In this document: piece by piece, positions 33,989 to 42,652 of the stretch
Layout of the letters: each line of letters opens with the position of its first letter
How positions within the stretch are numbered: position 1 is the first letter of the stretch
Source of the DNA: CALHKP01 sp963558075
GTDB lineage: Bacteria; Bacillota; Clostridia; Peptostreptococcales; Anaerovoracaceae
Reading direction: 5' to 3'
Assembly: GCA_963558075.1 (NCBI GenBank)
Contig: CAUWFN010000014.1
Location: forward strand, 1-53,534
Length of the DNA stretch: 53,534 nt
The notes under the pieces: generated by a model
The model's database searches: none
Told to the model about the DNA's origin: nothing
What the model saw: the letters and a program-made list of their open reading frames with translations, nothing else
Translations under genes and position numbers: made by a program

Positions 33989-35296
33989 ATGAATATTAAC
34001 GAAATAATTCTCAAAAAGAGAAACGGTGGAAAGCTTACACAGGATGAAATTCAGTTCTTCATCAAAGGCTATACAAAGGGCGATATTCCTGATTATCAGG
34101 CATCAGCTCTACTTATGGCTATCTTTTTCCAGAAGATGGACGATGAGGAGACTTTTGAACTGACAAATGCAATGAGATATTCCGGAGATACTATTGATCT
34201 AAGCGAAATCAAGGGTATCAAAGTCGATAAGCACTCGACAGGTGGTGTAGGAGACAAGGTTACTCTTATCGGTGCTCCTACAGTTGCAGCATGTGGCGTT
34301 CCAATAGCAAAGATGAGCGGAAGAGGCCTTGGATTTACAGGTGGAACAGTTGATAAGCTTGAATCGATCAAAGGCTTTAGAACGTCACTCGAAAAGGAAG
34401 AATTCGTAAAGCAGGTAAACGATATAGGTATTTCTGTTATTGGACAGACTGCAGATATCACACCTGCCGATAAGAAGCTTTATGCTCTACGCGATGTTAC
34501 AGGAACTGTAGACAACTTCAGCCTTATCGCATCAAGCATCATGAGCAAAAAGCTTGCAGCAGGAAGTGATGCCATAGTTCTTGATGTAAAGTGCGGAAAT
34601 GGTGCATTTATGGAAAATCTAGAGGATGCTGAGCATCTTGGAAAGCTTATGTGTAGCATAGGTAATGCCGCAGGCAGAAGAACTGTAGCTGCAATCACAG
34701 ATATGAGCCAGCCTCTTGGAAAGGCCGTAGGAAACAGCCTTGAGGTTATCGAAGCTCTTGAGACACTCAAGGGCAGAGGTCCGGAGGATATATATGAGCT
34801 TGTTTTAAGACTCGCAGGAATTATGATTTATCTTGGTGGAAGAGTTAAGACTCCGGACGAGGGTAAGGTTATGGCAAGACAAGCAATCGAAAGCGGAGCG
34901 GCGCTGGAAAGATTCAAAAAGTTTGTAGCTTTCCAGGGCGGTGATCCTGACGTGTGCGACGATTACAGCCTGTTTCCGCAGGCAAAATACAGCGCCAGCA
35001 TAACAGCTCCTGTTAACGGCTACGTGGGCGCGATCGAAGCAAGAACTATCGGCCTTGCTTCTCAGCATACAGGTGCAGGCAGAGTTACGAAGGAGGATGC
35101 GATCGACCTTTCTGCAGGCATTGTCCTAGGAAGAAAGGTAGGCGACAAGGTGACGAAGGGCGATGTTCTTGCGACACTTTATGGAAACGACAAGAAAAAG
35201 CTTGCAACAGCAAAAGCTGAGGCTGAAAAAGCCTTCGACATTGTACCAGGAAAGATTGAAAAACCAGCAATTATCAAGACTGTTCTAGGGCTTTAG
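33989..35296 (+). CDS. pdp: Pyrimidine-nucleoside phosphorylase
   Basis: This 435-residue protein of the thymidine/pyrimidine-nucleoside phosphorylase family cleaves uridine, thymidine and deoxyuridine with phosphate, yielding base and (deoxy)ribose 1-phosphate, the substrate of the adjacent DeoB. Motifs: KHSTGGVGDKVTL (about 81-93), SGRGLGFTGGTVDKLESI (about 110-127), LKG region and the C-terminal LASQHTGAGRVTKEDAID domain. It starts after AGGGGAG 11 bp beyond deoB. Confidence 0.94.
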   Translation: MNINEIILKKRNGGKLTQDEIQFFIKGYTKGDIPDYQASALLMAIFFQKMDDEETFELTNAMRYSGDTIDLSEIKGIKVDKHSTGGVGDKVTLIGAPTVAACGVPIAKMSGRGLGFTGGTVDKLESIKGFRTSLEKEEFVKQVNDIGISVIGQTADITPADKKLYALRDVTGTVDNFSLIASSIMSKKLAAGSDAIVLDVKCGNGAFMENLEDAEHLGKLMCSIGNAAGRRTVAAITDMSQPLGKAVGNSLEVIEALETLKGRGPEDIYELVLRLAGIMIYLGGRVKTPDEGKVMARQAIESGAALERFKKFVAFQGGDPDVCDDYSLFPQAKYSASITAPVNGYVGAIEARTIGLASQHTGAGRVTKEDAIDLSAGIVLGRKVGDKVTKGDVLATLYGNDKKKLATAKAEAEKAFDIVPGKIEKPAIIKTVLGL

Positions 35297-35347
35297 GATG
35301 CAGGAGAAAAGTTTTGATATTATATGCTTTGATGTTAAGTAAAAACA

Positions 35348-35391
35348 CTTGACACCGTGCGCATGATATGGTACTATGTCATGGTGTCAAG
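35348..35391 (+). promoter_or_regulatory. Promoter of the ylxM-ffh operon with a flanking inverted repeat
   Basis: TTGACA (35349-35354), 17 bp, TACTAT (35372-35377). The perfect 9-bp inverted repeat CTTGACACC (35348-35356) and GGTGTCAAG (35383-35391) brackets the promoter from the -35 to about +1. Confidence 0.75.
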
Positions 35392-35418
35392 TAAAAGACC
35401 TTGACATAGGGAGGCACA

Positions 35419-35775
35419 ATGTTAGATCAGATTACAGAAGCGAGCCTGCTTTACGACTTTTATGGAAATCTTTTAACTGAGCGAAAGAGACAGGTTATGG
35501 AGCTCTATCACGAGGAGAACCTTTCACTGTCGGAGATTGCATCAGAGTTTGGGATTTCACGAGCAGCTGTATATGATTCTCTCAAATCAGCCGAAAAATC
35601 TCTATCAGATTACGAGTCAAAACTCGGTCTGATTGCAAGATTTCTGAAGAGAGAGGCTGTAATAGCCGATATAGCGGGGATTATTGATGGGCTGTCAGAA
35701 AAGTATAGTGATGACAGTCAGCTGAGCGAATCGCTTTCGGAAATTAAAGATATAATAAGTGAACTAGAAGAATAA
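35419..35775 (+). CDS. ylxM: YlxM-type SRP-associated HTH protein
   Basis: This 118-residue protein has a sigma-70 region 4-like helix-turn-helix: LLTERKRQVMELYHEE, then LSLSEIASEFGISRAAVYDS (about 34-53). YlxM is regularly encoded immediately upstream of ffh and is thought to bind the signal recognition particle RNA/protein or act as a regulator. The ATG follows AGGGAGG. It is 26 bp from ffh and probably co-transcribed. Confidence 0.9.
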   Translation: MLDQITEASLLYDFYGNLLTERKRQVMELYHEENLSLSEIASEFGISRAAVYDSLKSAEKSLSDYESKLGLIARFLKREAVIADIAGIIDGLSEKYSDDSQLSESLSEIKDIISELEE

Positions 35776-35801
35776 TATAGAAAACAGGCTGGAGGATATA
35801 T

Positions 35802-37142
35802 ATGGCATTTGAAAGTTTATCGGATAAACTGCAAAACGCTTTCAAAAAGCTAAAAGGAAAAGGAGTACTGACCGAGGCAGATATAAATGCTGCTATGCGA
35901 GAGGTCAAGCTTGCGCTCCTTGAGGCTGATGTAAACTTCAAGGTTGTAAAAGAATTTGTCAACGATGTAAAAGAAAAATGCCTTGGTGCAGAGGTAATGG
36001 AAAGCCTTACACCGGCTCAGCAGATTATCAAGATTGTTAATCAGGAACTTGTTGATCTGATGGGAGGTACAGGAAGCAAGTTAACTTATTCACCATCAGG
36101 ATTTACTGTTCTGATGATGGTAGGTCTTCAGGGTACAGGTAAGACAACAACCTGCGGAAAGCTTGCAAATTATCTTAAGCAGAAGGGCAAGAAACCTATG
36201 CTTTGTGCATGTGACGTTTATAGACCGGCTGCTATAGATCAGCTTGAAATAGTTGGTAAATCAGTAAATACTCCTGTATTTACGATGAGAGAAAGTAGTA
36301 ACCCTGCTGATATTGCACTAGCTGCAAAACAGGAGGCGGAGAAAAAGGGCTTTGATGTTCTCATTGTCGATACAGCAGGTCGTCTGCAGATAGATGAGGC
36401 TCTGATGGATGAGCTTGCAGATATAAAACGAGAGGTAAGACCTCATGAGATTCTGCTTGTAGTAGATGCTCTTACAGGTCAGGACGCTGTTAATGTTGCT
36501 GATGGATTCAACCAGAAACTTGGAATCGACGGTATCGTAATGACCAAGATGGACGGTGACTCGCGAGGCGGTGCTGCGCTTTCTGCAAAGAAAGTAACAG
36601 GAAAGCCAATCAAGTTCATGGGTATGGGCGAAAAGCTAGATGCCTTTGAGCCTTTCCATCCGGACAGAATGGCCAGCAGAATCCTCGGAATGGGCGATAT
36701 GCTTTCTCTGATAGAGAAGGTTGAAGCTGAATACGACGAGGAACAGGCTGCTAAACTGGAAAAGAAAATCAGAAAGAATCAGTTTACTCTAGAAGATTTT
36801 CTTGAGCAGATGGGTCAGGTCAAGAAAATGGGTGGCCTTGGCAAAGTCGTTGATATGCTTCCGGGCATGGGAGCGGCCAAGCTGTCAGGTGCTGAGATAG
36901 AGCAGGGCGAGAAAGAATTCAGACAGATGGAGGCTATAATCTATTCTATGACAATAGAAGAAAGAAGAGACCCTTCGATTCTGAACGCAAGCCGTAGAAA
37001 AAGAATTTCTGCAGGATGCGGACAGCCAGTAAGCAAAATCAACAACCTGATAAAAAAATACGAAGAAGCGAGAAAGCTCATGAAGCAGTTTTCAAATCCA
37101 CGTGCAATGAAGCGCGGGGCGAAGAAATTCAGAAGAAAATAA
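35802..37142 (+). CDS. ffh: Signal recognition particle GTPase Ffh
   Basis: Ffh (446 residues) recognises signal sequences emerging from the ribosome and targets the complex to FtsY at the membrane. The N domain (about 1-90) is followed by the G domain with GLQGTGKTTTCGKLA (about 108-122), DVYRPAAIDQL, DTAGRLQIDE, TKMDGDSRGG and GMGEK(L)D, and the methionine-rich M domain (about 300-446) containing KKMGGLGKVVDMLPGMG and the RRKRISAGCG RNA-binding region. Complete and of normal length. GGAGG precedes the ATG. Confidence 0.98.
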   Translation: MAFESLSDKLQNAFKKLKGKGVLTEADINAAMREVKLALLEADVNFKVVKEFVNDVKEKCLGAEVMESLTPAQQIIKIVNQELVDLMGGTGSKLTYSPSGFTVLMMVGLQGTGKTTTCGKLANYLKQKGKKPMLCACDVYRPAAIDQLEIVGKSVNTPVFTMRESSNPADIALAAKQEAEKKGFDVLIVDTAGRLQIDEALMDELADIKREVRPHEILLVVDALTGQDAVNVADGFNQKLGIDGIVMTKMDGDSRGGAALSAKKVTGKPIKFMGMGEKLDAFEPFHPDRMASRILGMGDMLSLIEKVEAEYDEEQAAKLEKKIRKNQFTLEDFLEQMGQVKKMGGLGKVVDMLPGMGAAKLSGAEIEQGEKEFRQMEAIIYSMTIEERRDPSILNASRRKRISAGCGQPVSKINNLIKKYEEARKLMKQFSNPRAMKRGAKKFRRK

Positions 37143-37211
37143 GTTAAGAATTCCAGAAGGATTCAGATAAAAAATCGAAATTAATGTTTATTATAAGGGA
37201 GGAAACAAACA

Positions 37212-37454
37212 ATGGTAAAAATTAGACTTAAGAGAATGGGAGCTCACAAGAAGCCTTTTTATAGAGTAGTAGTAGCTGATTCTCGTACACCTAGAGACGG
37301 AAAGTTCATCGAAGAAATCGGATTCTACAATCCACTAACTGAACCACCAACAATCAAAATTGATGGTGAAAAAGCAAACAAATGGTTAGCTAACGGTGCA
37401 CAGCCTACAGATGTTGTAAAGGGTCTATTCAAGAAATCAGGCATCATCGAATAA
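37212..37454 (+). CDS. rpsP: 30S ribosomal protein S16
   Basis: S16 (80 residues) assists 30S assembly. The MVKIRLKRMGAHKKPFYRVV start and RDGKFIEEIGFYNPL segment are diagnostic. It is 69 bp downstream of ffh, with AGGGAGG nine nt before the ATG, and forms the usual rpsP-khpA-rimM-trmD block. Confidence 0.98.
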   Translation: MVKIRLKRMGAHKKPFYRVVVADSRTPRDGKFIEEIGFYNPLTEPPTIKIDGEKANKWLANGAQPTDVVKGLFKKSGIIE

Positions 37455-37471
37455 GAAAGTGGTGAAATCCA

Positions 37472-37711
37472 ATGACTAAATTAGTGGAATCAATAGCAAA
37501 ATCGCTGGTTGACCATCCTGAGGAGGTTGTAGTAACCGAAGGAACTGACGATCATGGTAGCGTTTTGCAGCTAAAGGTTGCAGCCGATGACATGGGAAAA
37601 GTAATCGGTAAGCAGGGCAGAATTGCTAAGGCCCTTCGCACCGTAGTCAAAGCAGCAGCCACTAAGGAAAACAGAAAAGTTGCAGTAGAAATTATTTCAG
37701 ATAACGAATAA
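37472..37711 (+). CDS. khpA: KH-domain RNA-binding protein KhpA
   Basis: This 79-residue single KH-domain protein has the GKVIGKQGRIAKALRTVVKA loop. KhpA works with KhpB/Jag in RNA binding and in cell elongation control in Firmicutes. It starts 17 bp after rpsP with a modest GGTG ribosome site. Confidence 0.95.
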   Translation: MTKLVESIAKSLVDHPEEVVVTEGTDDHGSVLQLKVAADDMGKVIGKQGRIAKALRTVVKAAATKENRKVAVEIISDNE

Positions 37712-37722
37712 TGCAAGAAAAC

Positions 37723-37768
37723 AGCACATGAAACAGGCGCCATGCACAGCTTTCATGTGCTTTGTTGT
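37723..37768 (+). terminator. Intra-operon hairpin between khpA and rimM
   Basis: AGCACATGA (37723-37731) pairs perfectly with TCATGTGCT (37753-37761) around a 21-nt loop, followed by TTGTTGTTAT. It could be a weak terminator, attenuator or processing site. Confidence 0.5.
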
Positions 37769-37781
37769 TATAAGGGAGAAT

Positions 37782-38279
37782 ATGGAAAAAATCAAAATCG
37801 GTAAAATTGTAAACGCAGTTGGCCTAAAGGGCGAAGTAAAGGTTTACAATTACTCAGACAGAAGAGAAAGATATGAGGAGCTTGAGCGTGTAATCTGCGG
37901 AAAGAAAGAATATACAATCGAAAATGTGAGATATCAGAATCACATGGTTATTCTTAAGCTCGAGGGAGTAAACGACAGAAACGCATCAGAAGCCATGAAA
38001 AATACAGATGTGTTCATTACAGAGGAAGATCTGTGCGAGCTTCCAGATGACACATTCTATGTAAGAGACCTTATAGGTCTTGATGTAAAAGACTTTGATA
38101 CAGACAAAGTTATAGGAAAGGTAAAAGACATCATACAGAACACAGCTCAGGATGTTTACAGCATAAAACTGGAAAACGGCGGCGAGACTATGGTTCCTTC
38201 CGTAAAAGAGTTTATCAAAGAGATAAACATGGAAGAGGGTTTCGTTTGCATCAAATTTATAGAAGGTATGATTGAATAA
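37782..38279 (+). CDS. rimM: Ribosome maturation factor RimM
   Basis: RimM (165 residues) helps mature the 30S head and 16S rRNA 3' domain. It has the RimM N domain (KIGKIVNAVGLKGEVKVYNY) and a PRC-barrel C domain (FYVRDLIGLDV, then GGETMVPSVKEFIKEI). The ATG at 37782 follows AAGGGAG; the frame is open upstream but includes the hairpin region. Its stop codon overlaps the trmD start in the sequence TAATG. Confidence 0.94.
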   Translation: MEKIKIGKIVNAVGLKGEVKVYNYSDRRERYEELERVICGKKEYTIENVRYQNHMVILKLEGVNDRNASEAMKNTDVFITEEDLCELPDDTFYVRDLIGLDVKDFDTDKVIGKVKDIIQNTAQDVYSIKLENGGETMVPSVKEFIKEINMEEGFVCIKFIEGMIE

Positions 38280-39040
38280 TGAAGATAAACGTATTAACAC
38301 TTTTTCCGGAGATGTTTTCGGCAGTAACAGGTAGCATTGTTGGGCGCGCAAGAGATAACGGCCTTGTGGAGTTTAATTTTGTAAATATCAGAGATTTTAG
38401 CCTTGATAAACACAAGAAGACTGATGACTATCCTTTTGGCGGAGGTCAGGGTATGGTATTTTTGGCTGATCCAGTGTTTAGAGCAATGGAATCTCTAGGA
38501 TGTAAAAATAGCAGAAACATATACATGTCTCCAAGAGGAAAGGTTCTTTGTCAGGATATAATAGAAAATCTTTCCAAAGAAGGGGAAATTACAATTTTGT
38601 GCGGTCACTACGAGGGTGTGGATCAGAGAATTCTTGACTACTGGAATATGGAGGAGCTTTCCATCGGAGACTATATTTTAACCGGCGGCGAGCTTGCAGC
38701 GATGGTTCTAATCGATTCAGTCGCAAGACTTATTCCAGGCGTTCTTGCAGGAGAAAGCAGTGCATATGAGGAGTCAATATATTCAGGCCTTCTGGAATAT
38801 CCTCAGTATACCAAGCCTAGATCCTATCGTGAGATGGATGTGCCAGAGGTATTAACAAATGGAAACCACAAGCTCATACATTTGTGGAAATACGAGAAAT
38901 CTCTAGAGCTAACAAAGCAAAATAGACCAGATCTTTTCGATGCTTATCTCAAAAATCATGGTGAGTTAACAAAGGACGAAAAAAAGGTTTTAGATAGAAT
39001 TGCCGGCATATCTGAGAAGAAAAAAGGCAAAAGAGATTAG
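38279..39040 (+). CDS. trmD: tRNA (guanine-N1-)-methyltransferase
   Basis: TrmD (253 residues) methylates G37 in tRNA using SAM, preventing frameshifts. The SPOUT-fold knot region is clear: LCGHYEGVDQRILD (about 102-115), SIGDYILTGGELAAM and VARLIPGVL; the N-terminal INVLTLFPEMF and the PFGGGQGMV motif are intact. The start overlaps the rimM stop by one base. rplS, its usual next gene, is not present here. Confidence 0.97.
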   Translation: MKINVLTLFPEMFSAVTGSIVGRARDNGLVEFNFVNIRDFSLDKHKKTDDYPFGGGQGMVFLADPVFRAMESLGCKNSRNIYMSPRGKVLCQDIIENLSKEGEITILCGHYEGVDQRILDYWNMEELSIGDYILTGGELAAMVLIDSVARLIPGVLAGESSAYEESIYSGLLEYPQYTKPRSYREMDVPEVLTNGNHKLIHLWKYEKSLELTKQNRPDLFDAYLKNHGELTKDEKKVLDRIAGISEKKKGKRD

Positions 39041-39096
39041 AACTTGATGATTTTGTGAAAGACTTATCAAAATACCAAAAATTGCACCTGAGACTA

Positions 39097-39125
39097 TTGG
39101 AAAAGTAAAGACGATGTTGTAAAAT
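39097..39125 (+). promoter_or_regulatory. Promoter predicting a leaderless transcript of the HlyD-like gene
   Basis: TTGGAA (39097-39102), 17 bp, TAAAAT (39120-39125). The ATG at 39132 is seven nt past the -10 box, where transcription would be expected to begin, and no ribosome site is present. Confidence 0.55.
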
Positions 39126-39131
39126 AAAGTT

Positions 39132-40133
39132 ATGAAGAAAAATACAAAAAAGAGAGTGCTTGTTTATGTTTTAGCTGTAGTAGCACTTTATCTCATAATA
39201 TATATGGTTCCAAGAGTCACAGGACTTCTGACAGGAACCTATACAGCGAAATATGCCGAGCTTCGCGTTACAACGGAGACGACCGGATACCTTGTCAGGG
39301 ACGAGCAGGTTTATGTTACAAGCCACGGCGGAGAAGTAAACCGCTTTGTTGAGGAAGGTGATCTTGTAAGAAAGGGAACAACTGTAATGGAGGTTACAGG
39401 AAACTCTGATTCTCAGGCTTCAGATTCTAGCGTAGAAATCGTATCAAATCTCGATAAGCACAAGGTAGAAACTGGAGATTATGCTGTAGAAGTAGGAGGA
39501 GTTGTATCCTACTACGCAGATGGCCTAGAGGAGAGCCTCAGCTTTGATAAATTCAAATCTAAGAATTATGATTTCTTTCAGAACTTGAGCCAGAGCGGGG
39601 TTATGAACCTCAGCGATAAGCATATAAGCGCAGGTGAACCAGCATTCAAGGTAGTTGACAAGAGCAGATGGTATCTCGTTGCATTCGCCGATGCAAAAGA
39701 CAAATCAAAATATGTTGAGGGCGCAGATGTAAAGGTTGAATTTACCGAGCTAGGAAGCAAAGACGACAGACTTTATGTCGATATGGTCATCGATTCAGTT
39801 GAAAAAGACGGAAATCAGATTAAGATTATAATGGAGTCGAACAGATTCTTTGATGAATACTGCCAGCTTAGAGTATGTGACATATGTATCATTACCTCTG
39901 AAGCAGCAGGTCTTATTGTAGACAATGACAGCATAGTAAAGAAAAAAGGAAAAACAGGCGTATATGTCAAAGACAAAAAAGACAAATACAATTTTGTTGA
40001 GGTTAATCCTCTTGCCACAGATGGCAAAAAAACTGTTATAAGCGATTCATATTTCTATAACAGCAAAGGAGAGAGAGCTGCAACAGTTGATCCTTACGAC
40101 GACATTTTAAAAAATCCTGCAAAAGCAGAATAA
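39132..40133 (+). CDS. HlyD-like membrane-anchored protein of the sepF cluster
   Basis: This 333-residue protein has one N-terminal membrane segment (about 9-28), a short biotinyl/lipoyl-like hairpin region (TTGYLVRDEQVY then GGEVNRFVEEGDLVRKGTTV at about 52-85) and beta-rich extracytoplasmic domains. It resembles HlyD-family adaptor proteins that precede yggS-sepF in Clostridia, where the role in division or envelope assembly is unproven. No outer membrane is expected in this cell type. It has no ribosome binding site. Confidence 0.72.
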   Translation: MKKNTKKRVLVYVLAVVALYLIIYMVPRVTGLLTGTYTAKYAELRVTTETTGYLVRDEQVYVTSHGGEVNRFVEEGDLVRKGTTVMEVTGNSDSQASDSSVEIVSNLDKHKVETGDYAVEVGGVVSYYADGLEESLSFDKFKSKNYDFFQNLSQSGVMNLSDKHISAGEPAFKVVDKSRWYLVAFADAKDKSKYVEGADVKVEFTELGSKDDRLYVDMVIDSVEKDGNQIKIIMESNRFFDEYCQLRVCDICIITSEAAGLIVDNDSIVKKKGKTGVYVKDKKDKYNFVEVNPLATDGKKTVISDSYFYNSKGERAATVDPYDDILKNPAKAE

Positions 40134-40153
40134 ACTAAAAGGATGGTGAGAGT

Positions 40154-40861
40154 ATGTCTATTAAATCTAACATCGAATACATAAACGAACTGAAAGCTGA
40201 GGCGGCGAAACGTTCAGGAAAGAATCCGGATGACGTACTTCTTGTTGCAGTTACAAAGCTTCATGAGCCTAGTGAGATAAACGAGGCAATTGATGCAGGA
40301 ATTACGGACATTGCAGAGAACAAGGTTCAGGAAATTATGAACAAGTACGAGCACGTTAAACAGCCTGTAAGATGGCATCTTATCGGTCATCTTCAGACTA
40401 ACAAGGTTAAATATATAATTGATAAGGTATGTATGATTCATTCTGTAGATTCATTTAACCTTGCAAAAGAAATCAACAAGCGTGCTCAGCAGCATTCACT
40501 TGTGATGGATATCCTAATTCAGGTAAATTCTGCAAACGAAGAGTCTAAATTCGGAATATCAGTTGATGAGCTAGATCCGCTCATTACAGAAATTACGGAG
40601 AACTGTCCTAACATCAGAATCAAAGGACTTATGTGCATTGCACCATTTGAGGAGGATACAGAAAAAGTTAGACCTTATTTTGCAGAGGTTAAGAAGCTCT
40701 ACGACAAATATGCACAAGCAAGGACAGAGCAGGTTGACTTCGAATATCTATCCATGGGAATGTCACATGATTTCGAGGTTGCGATAGAAGAAGGTTCAAA
40801 TCTTATCAGAGTTGGAACTTCGATTTTCGGTGTAAGGGATTACAGAAAAGAAGAAAAATAG
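40154..40861 (+). CDS. yggS: YggS/YlmE-family PLP homeostasis protein
   Basis: This 235-residue fold-type III PLP-binding protein maintains the PLP pool and amino-acid balance. Motifs: VTKLHEP (PLP lysine near residue 36), ENKVQEIMNK, WHLIGHLQTNKVKYI, KFGIS, GLMCIAPF and LSMGMSHDFEVAIEEGSNLI with the RVGTSIFG end. It starts after GGATGGTGAG and is followed by sepF, as in B. subtilis ylmE-ylmF. Confidence 0.95.
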   Translation: MSIKSNIEYINELKAEAAKRSGKNPDDVLLVAVTKLHEPSEINEAIDAGITDIAENKVQEIMNKYEHVKQPVRWHLIGHLQTNKVKYIIDKVCMIHSVDSFNLAKEINKRAQQHSLVMDILIQVNSANEESKFGISVDELDPLITEITENCPNIRIKGLMCIAPFEEDTEKVRPYFAEVKKLYDKYAQARTEQVDFEYLSMGMSHDFEVAIEEGSNLIRVGTSIFGVRDYRKEEK

Positions 40862-40880
40862 TATTAACTAGGAGGAAAAT

Positions 40881-41420
40881 ATGGGACTTGGTTCATTCAA
40901 AAAGCTAATTGGTATAGAAGAAATAGATGATGATGAAGAAGTGACAGAAGCTGACATTCAGGAGGCAAAAGAAAAGCTGTCAAAAGAGACTAAGACTGTT
41001 TCAAATACACAGTCTTCCACAGTATCAACAGCGGTACCGCCTATTGCAGGCTTTGATCCGTCATCAGTTGCAACAAAAACAGAAAGGGGTACAGGCTCTG
41101 TACCGGAAAAGAGGTTTTCAGTGTCAAATACAAGTGCATTAAAAGTGGTTCTTATCGAACCTAAGGGATTTGAAGAATGTCCTAAGCTGGTAGACAGCCT
41201 AAAAGCAAAGAAGCCAGTTATTATTAATCTTGAAAAACTAGAAACAGAAGTTGCTCGCAAAATCTTTGATTTCTTAAGCGGTGCAATCTATGCTATCAAC
41301 GGAAATGTGCAGAAAATCGCAAATAACATTTTCATCTTCACACCAGAAAATGTTTCTGTATATGCACAGCAGGACAACACAAAACAGGAAAAAGATAGCA
41401 CTAATCCATGGAGGGCGTAA
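40881..41420 (+). CDS. sepF: Cell division protein SepF
   Basis: SepF (179 residues) anchors FtsZ to the membrane and builds arc-shaped rings for septation. An acidic/low-complexity N-terminal region (about 10-75) with a basic/hydrophobic start (MGLGSFKKLIGIEE, probable membrane-binding helix) precedes the SepF domain (about 85-165) with VLIEPKGFEECPKLVDSL and VINLEKLE. The ATG follows AGGAGG. It is longer than the B. subtilis protein because of the N-terminal linker. Confidence 0.95.
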   Translation: MGLGSFKKLIGIEEIDDDEEVTEADIQEAKEKLSKETKTVSNTQSSTVSTAVPPIAGFDPSSVATKTERGTGSVPEKRFSVSNTSALKVVLIEPKGFEECPKLVDSLKAKKPVIINLEKLETEVARKIFDFLSGAIYAINGNVQKIANNIFIFTPENVSVYAQQDNTKQEKDSTNPWRA

Positions 41421-41423
41421 GAA

Positions 41424-41714
41424 TTGTTATTAATTTTAGCTAGCGCGGTCAGAATTTTTGGTGAGATATTTGTTACAGCTATTGTTATAAGAGCTTTGCT
41501 CAGTTGGTTTGCAAGAGATCCATACAGCTCTCTAGGAAAGTTGTATATTACATTATGCAAGTTTACTGAGCCTGTAGTTGGATTTTGCAGAAGAATCATG
41601 AACAAATTCTTCAATACCGGAATGATTGATTTTTCACCAGTTGTTGCAATTCTTCTCGTTCAGATTACAGTAAGCATAGTTTCAAATATTTTACGTACAG
41701 TATATTTCTTTTAG
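41424..41714 (+). CDS. YggT-family membrane protein
   Basis: This 96-residue protein has two hydrophobic segments and the YggT motifs RALLSWFARDPYS and CKFTEPVVGFCRRI. Members sit beside sepF and are thought to affect division or osmotic tolerance. The start is TTG at 41424 with GGAGGG upstream, four bp after sepF. Confidence 0.9.
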   Translation: MLLILASAVRIFGEIFVTAIVIRALLSWFARDPYSSLGKLYITLCKFTEPVVGFCRRIMNKFFNTGMIDFSPVVAILLVQITVSIVSNILRTVYFF

Positions 41715-41737
41715 GCCGGTATGGAGGTGAAGTTTTT

Positions 41738-42598
41738 TTGATTACTCCTTTAGATATAGAAACAAAGGATTTCGCAAAGTCGATGAGGGGTTATAACCCT
41801 GATGAAGTTGATGATTTTCTAGATAGAATAATCGTGGATATGGAAGCTCTCCTAAAGGAACGCGAAAGCATGATGAATGAGCGCGAAATCCTAAGACAGA
41901 GAGTTGAAGATCTCGAAAAAGAGGTCAATGAGCTAAACAGTGAAATCGGTGAGCACAAAAAAACAGAGGAATCTGTAATGAATACTCTCGATTCAGCAAA
42001 GGTTCTGATGCAGGATATTTCTGTAAGCGCCGAAAAGCGTGCAGACATAATTATAAGAAATGCTAAGCTTGATGCTGAGCTTATCATGAAGGATGCAAAA
42101 GAAGCTATTCAGCATATGGGAGAAGAATGTTCAGAACTGAGAGCAAAGAGCAAAGCTTTTCGCAAGAGATATAGAGACATGCTCGAGGAGGAGCTTCAGA
42201 GAATGGACGAGACAGAAATTGACCTGTTCTCTGACTTTGACCAGAATTTCGATTTCAAAACAGATATAACATTCGACGAAAGCGATGAAGGTTCAAAAGA
42301 CATTAGCGCAGAGTCTGACGACGAGGTATTGAGTCTTGAGGATCTTATCGAGGATCTTTCACCTATAAAAGGCGAGGAAACAGAAGATGAAAATAGTGGT
42401 CAGGGAAGTGACCTTGACAGACATACAAAACTGATGTCAGAACTAAACAGTGTCTTTGATGGAGAAGCTCCCGAAAGACCGCACAATATTCCTGCACCAA
42501 AAGCTACAGTTGCTCTAAACTCAAGTGATATTGATGAGCTACTGAAAAAGGAAGAGGAACAGAGAAAAGGTGCTGACAAAAATACAGTTGTTATTTAA
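41738..42598 (+). CDS. divIVA: Cell-division initiation protein DivIVA
   Basis: DivIVA (286 residues) marks negatively curved membrane at poles and septa. The N-terminal lipid-binding motif ITPLDIETKDFAKSMRGYNP (residues 2-21) with YNPDEVDDFLD is typical, followed by a long coiled coil (about 30-165). The C-terminal 120 residues are acidic and disordered. Start TTG at 41738 follows GGAGGTGA. It is longer than the B. subtilis protein, the extra length lying in the acidic tail. Confidence 0.94.
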   Translation: MITPLDIETKDFAKSMRGYNPDEVDDFLDRIIVDMEALLKERESMMNEREILRQRVEDLEKEVNELNSEIGEHKKTEESVMNTLDSAKVLMQDISVSAEKRADIIIRNAKLDAELIMKDAKEAIQHMGEECSELRAKSKAFRKRYRDMLEEELQRMDETEIDLFSDFDQNFDFKTDITFDESDEGSKDISAESDDEVLSLEDLIEDLSPIKGEETEDENSGQGSDLDRHTKLMSELNSVFDGEAPERPHNIPAPKATVALNSSDIDELLKKEEEQRKGADKNTVVI

Positions 42599-42614
42599 TC
42601 AGGAAATTAGAATT

Positions 42615-42652
42615 GGAGGCGGGGCATTTCTGATGCCCCGTAACATTATATG
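42615..42652 (+). promoter_or_regulatory. Hairpin-bridged Shine-Dalgarno of lspA
   Basis: GGAGG (42615-42619) is followed directly by the perfect 8-bp hairpin CGGGGCAT (42620-42627) with ATGCCCCG (42633-42640), then exactly 9 nt without a ribosome site, then ATG at 42650. Confidence 0.62.
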
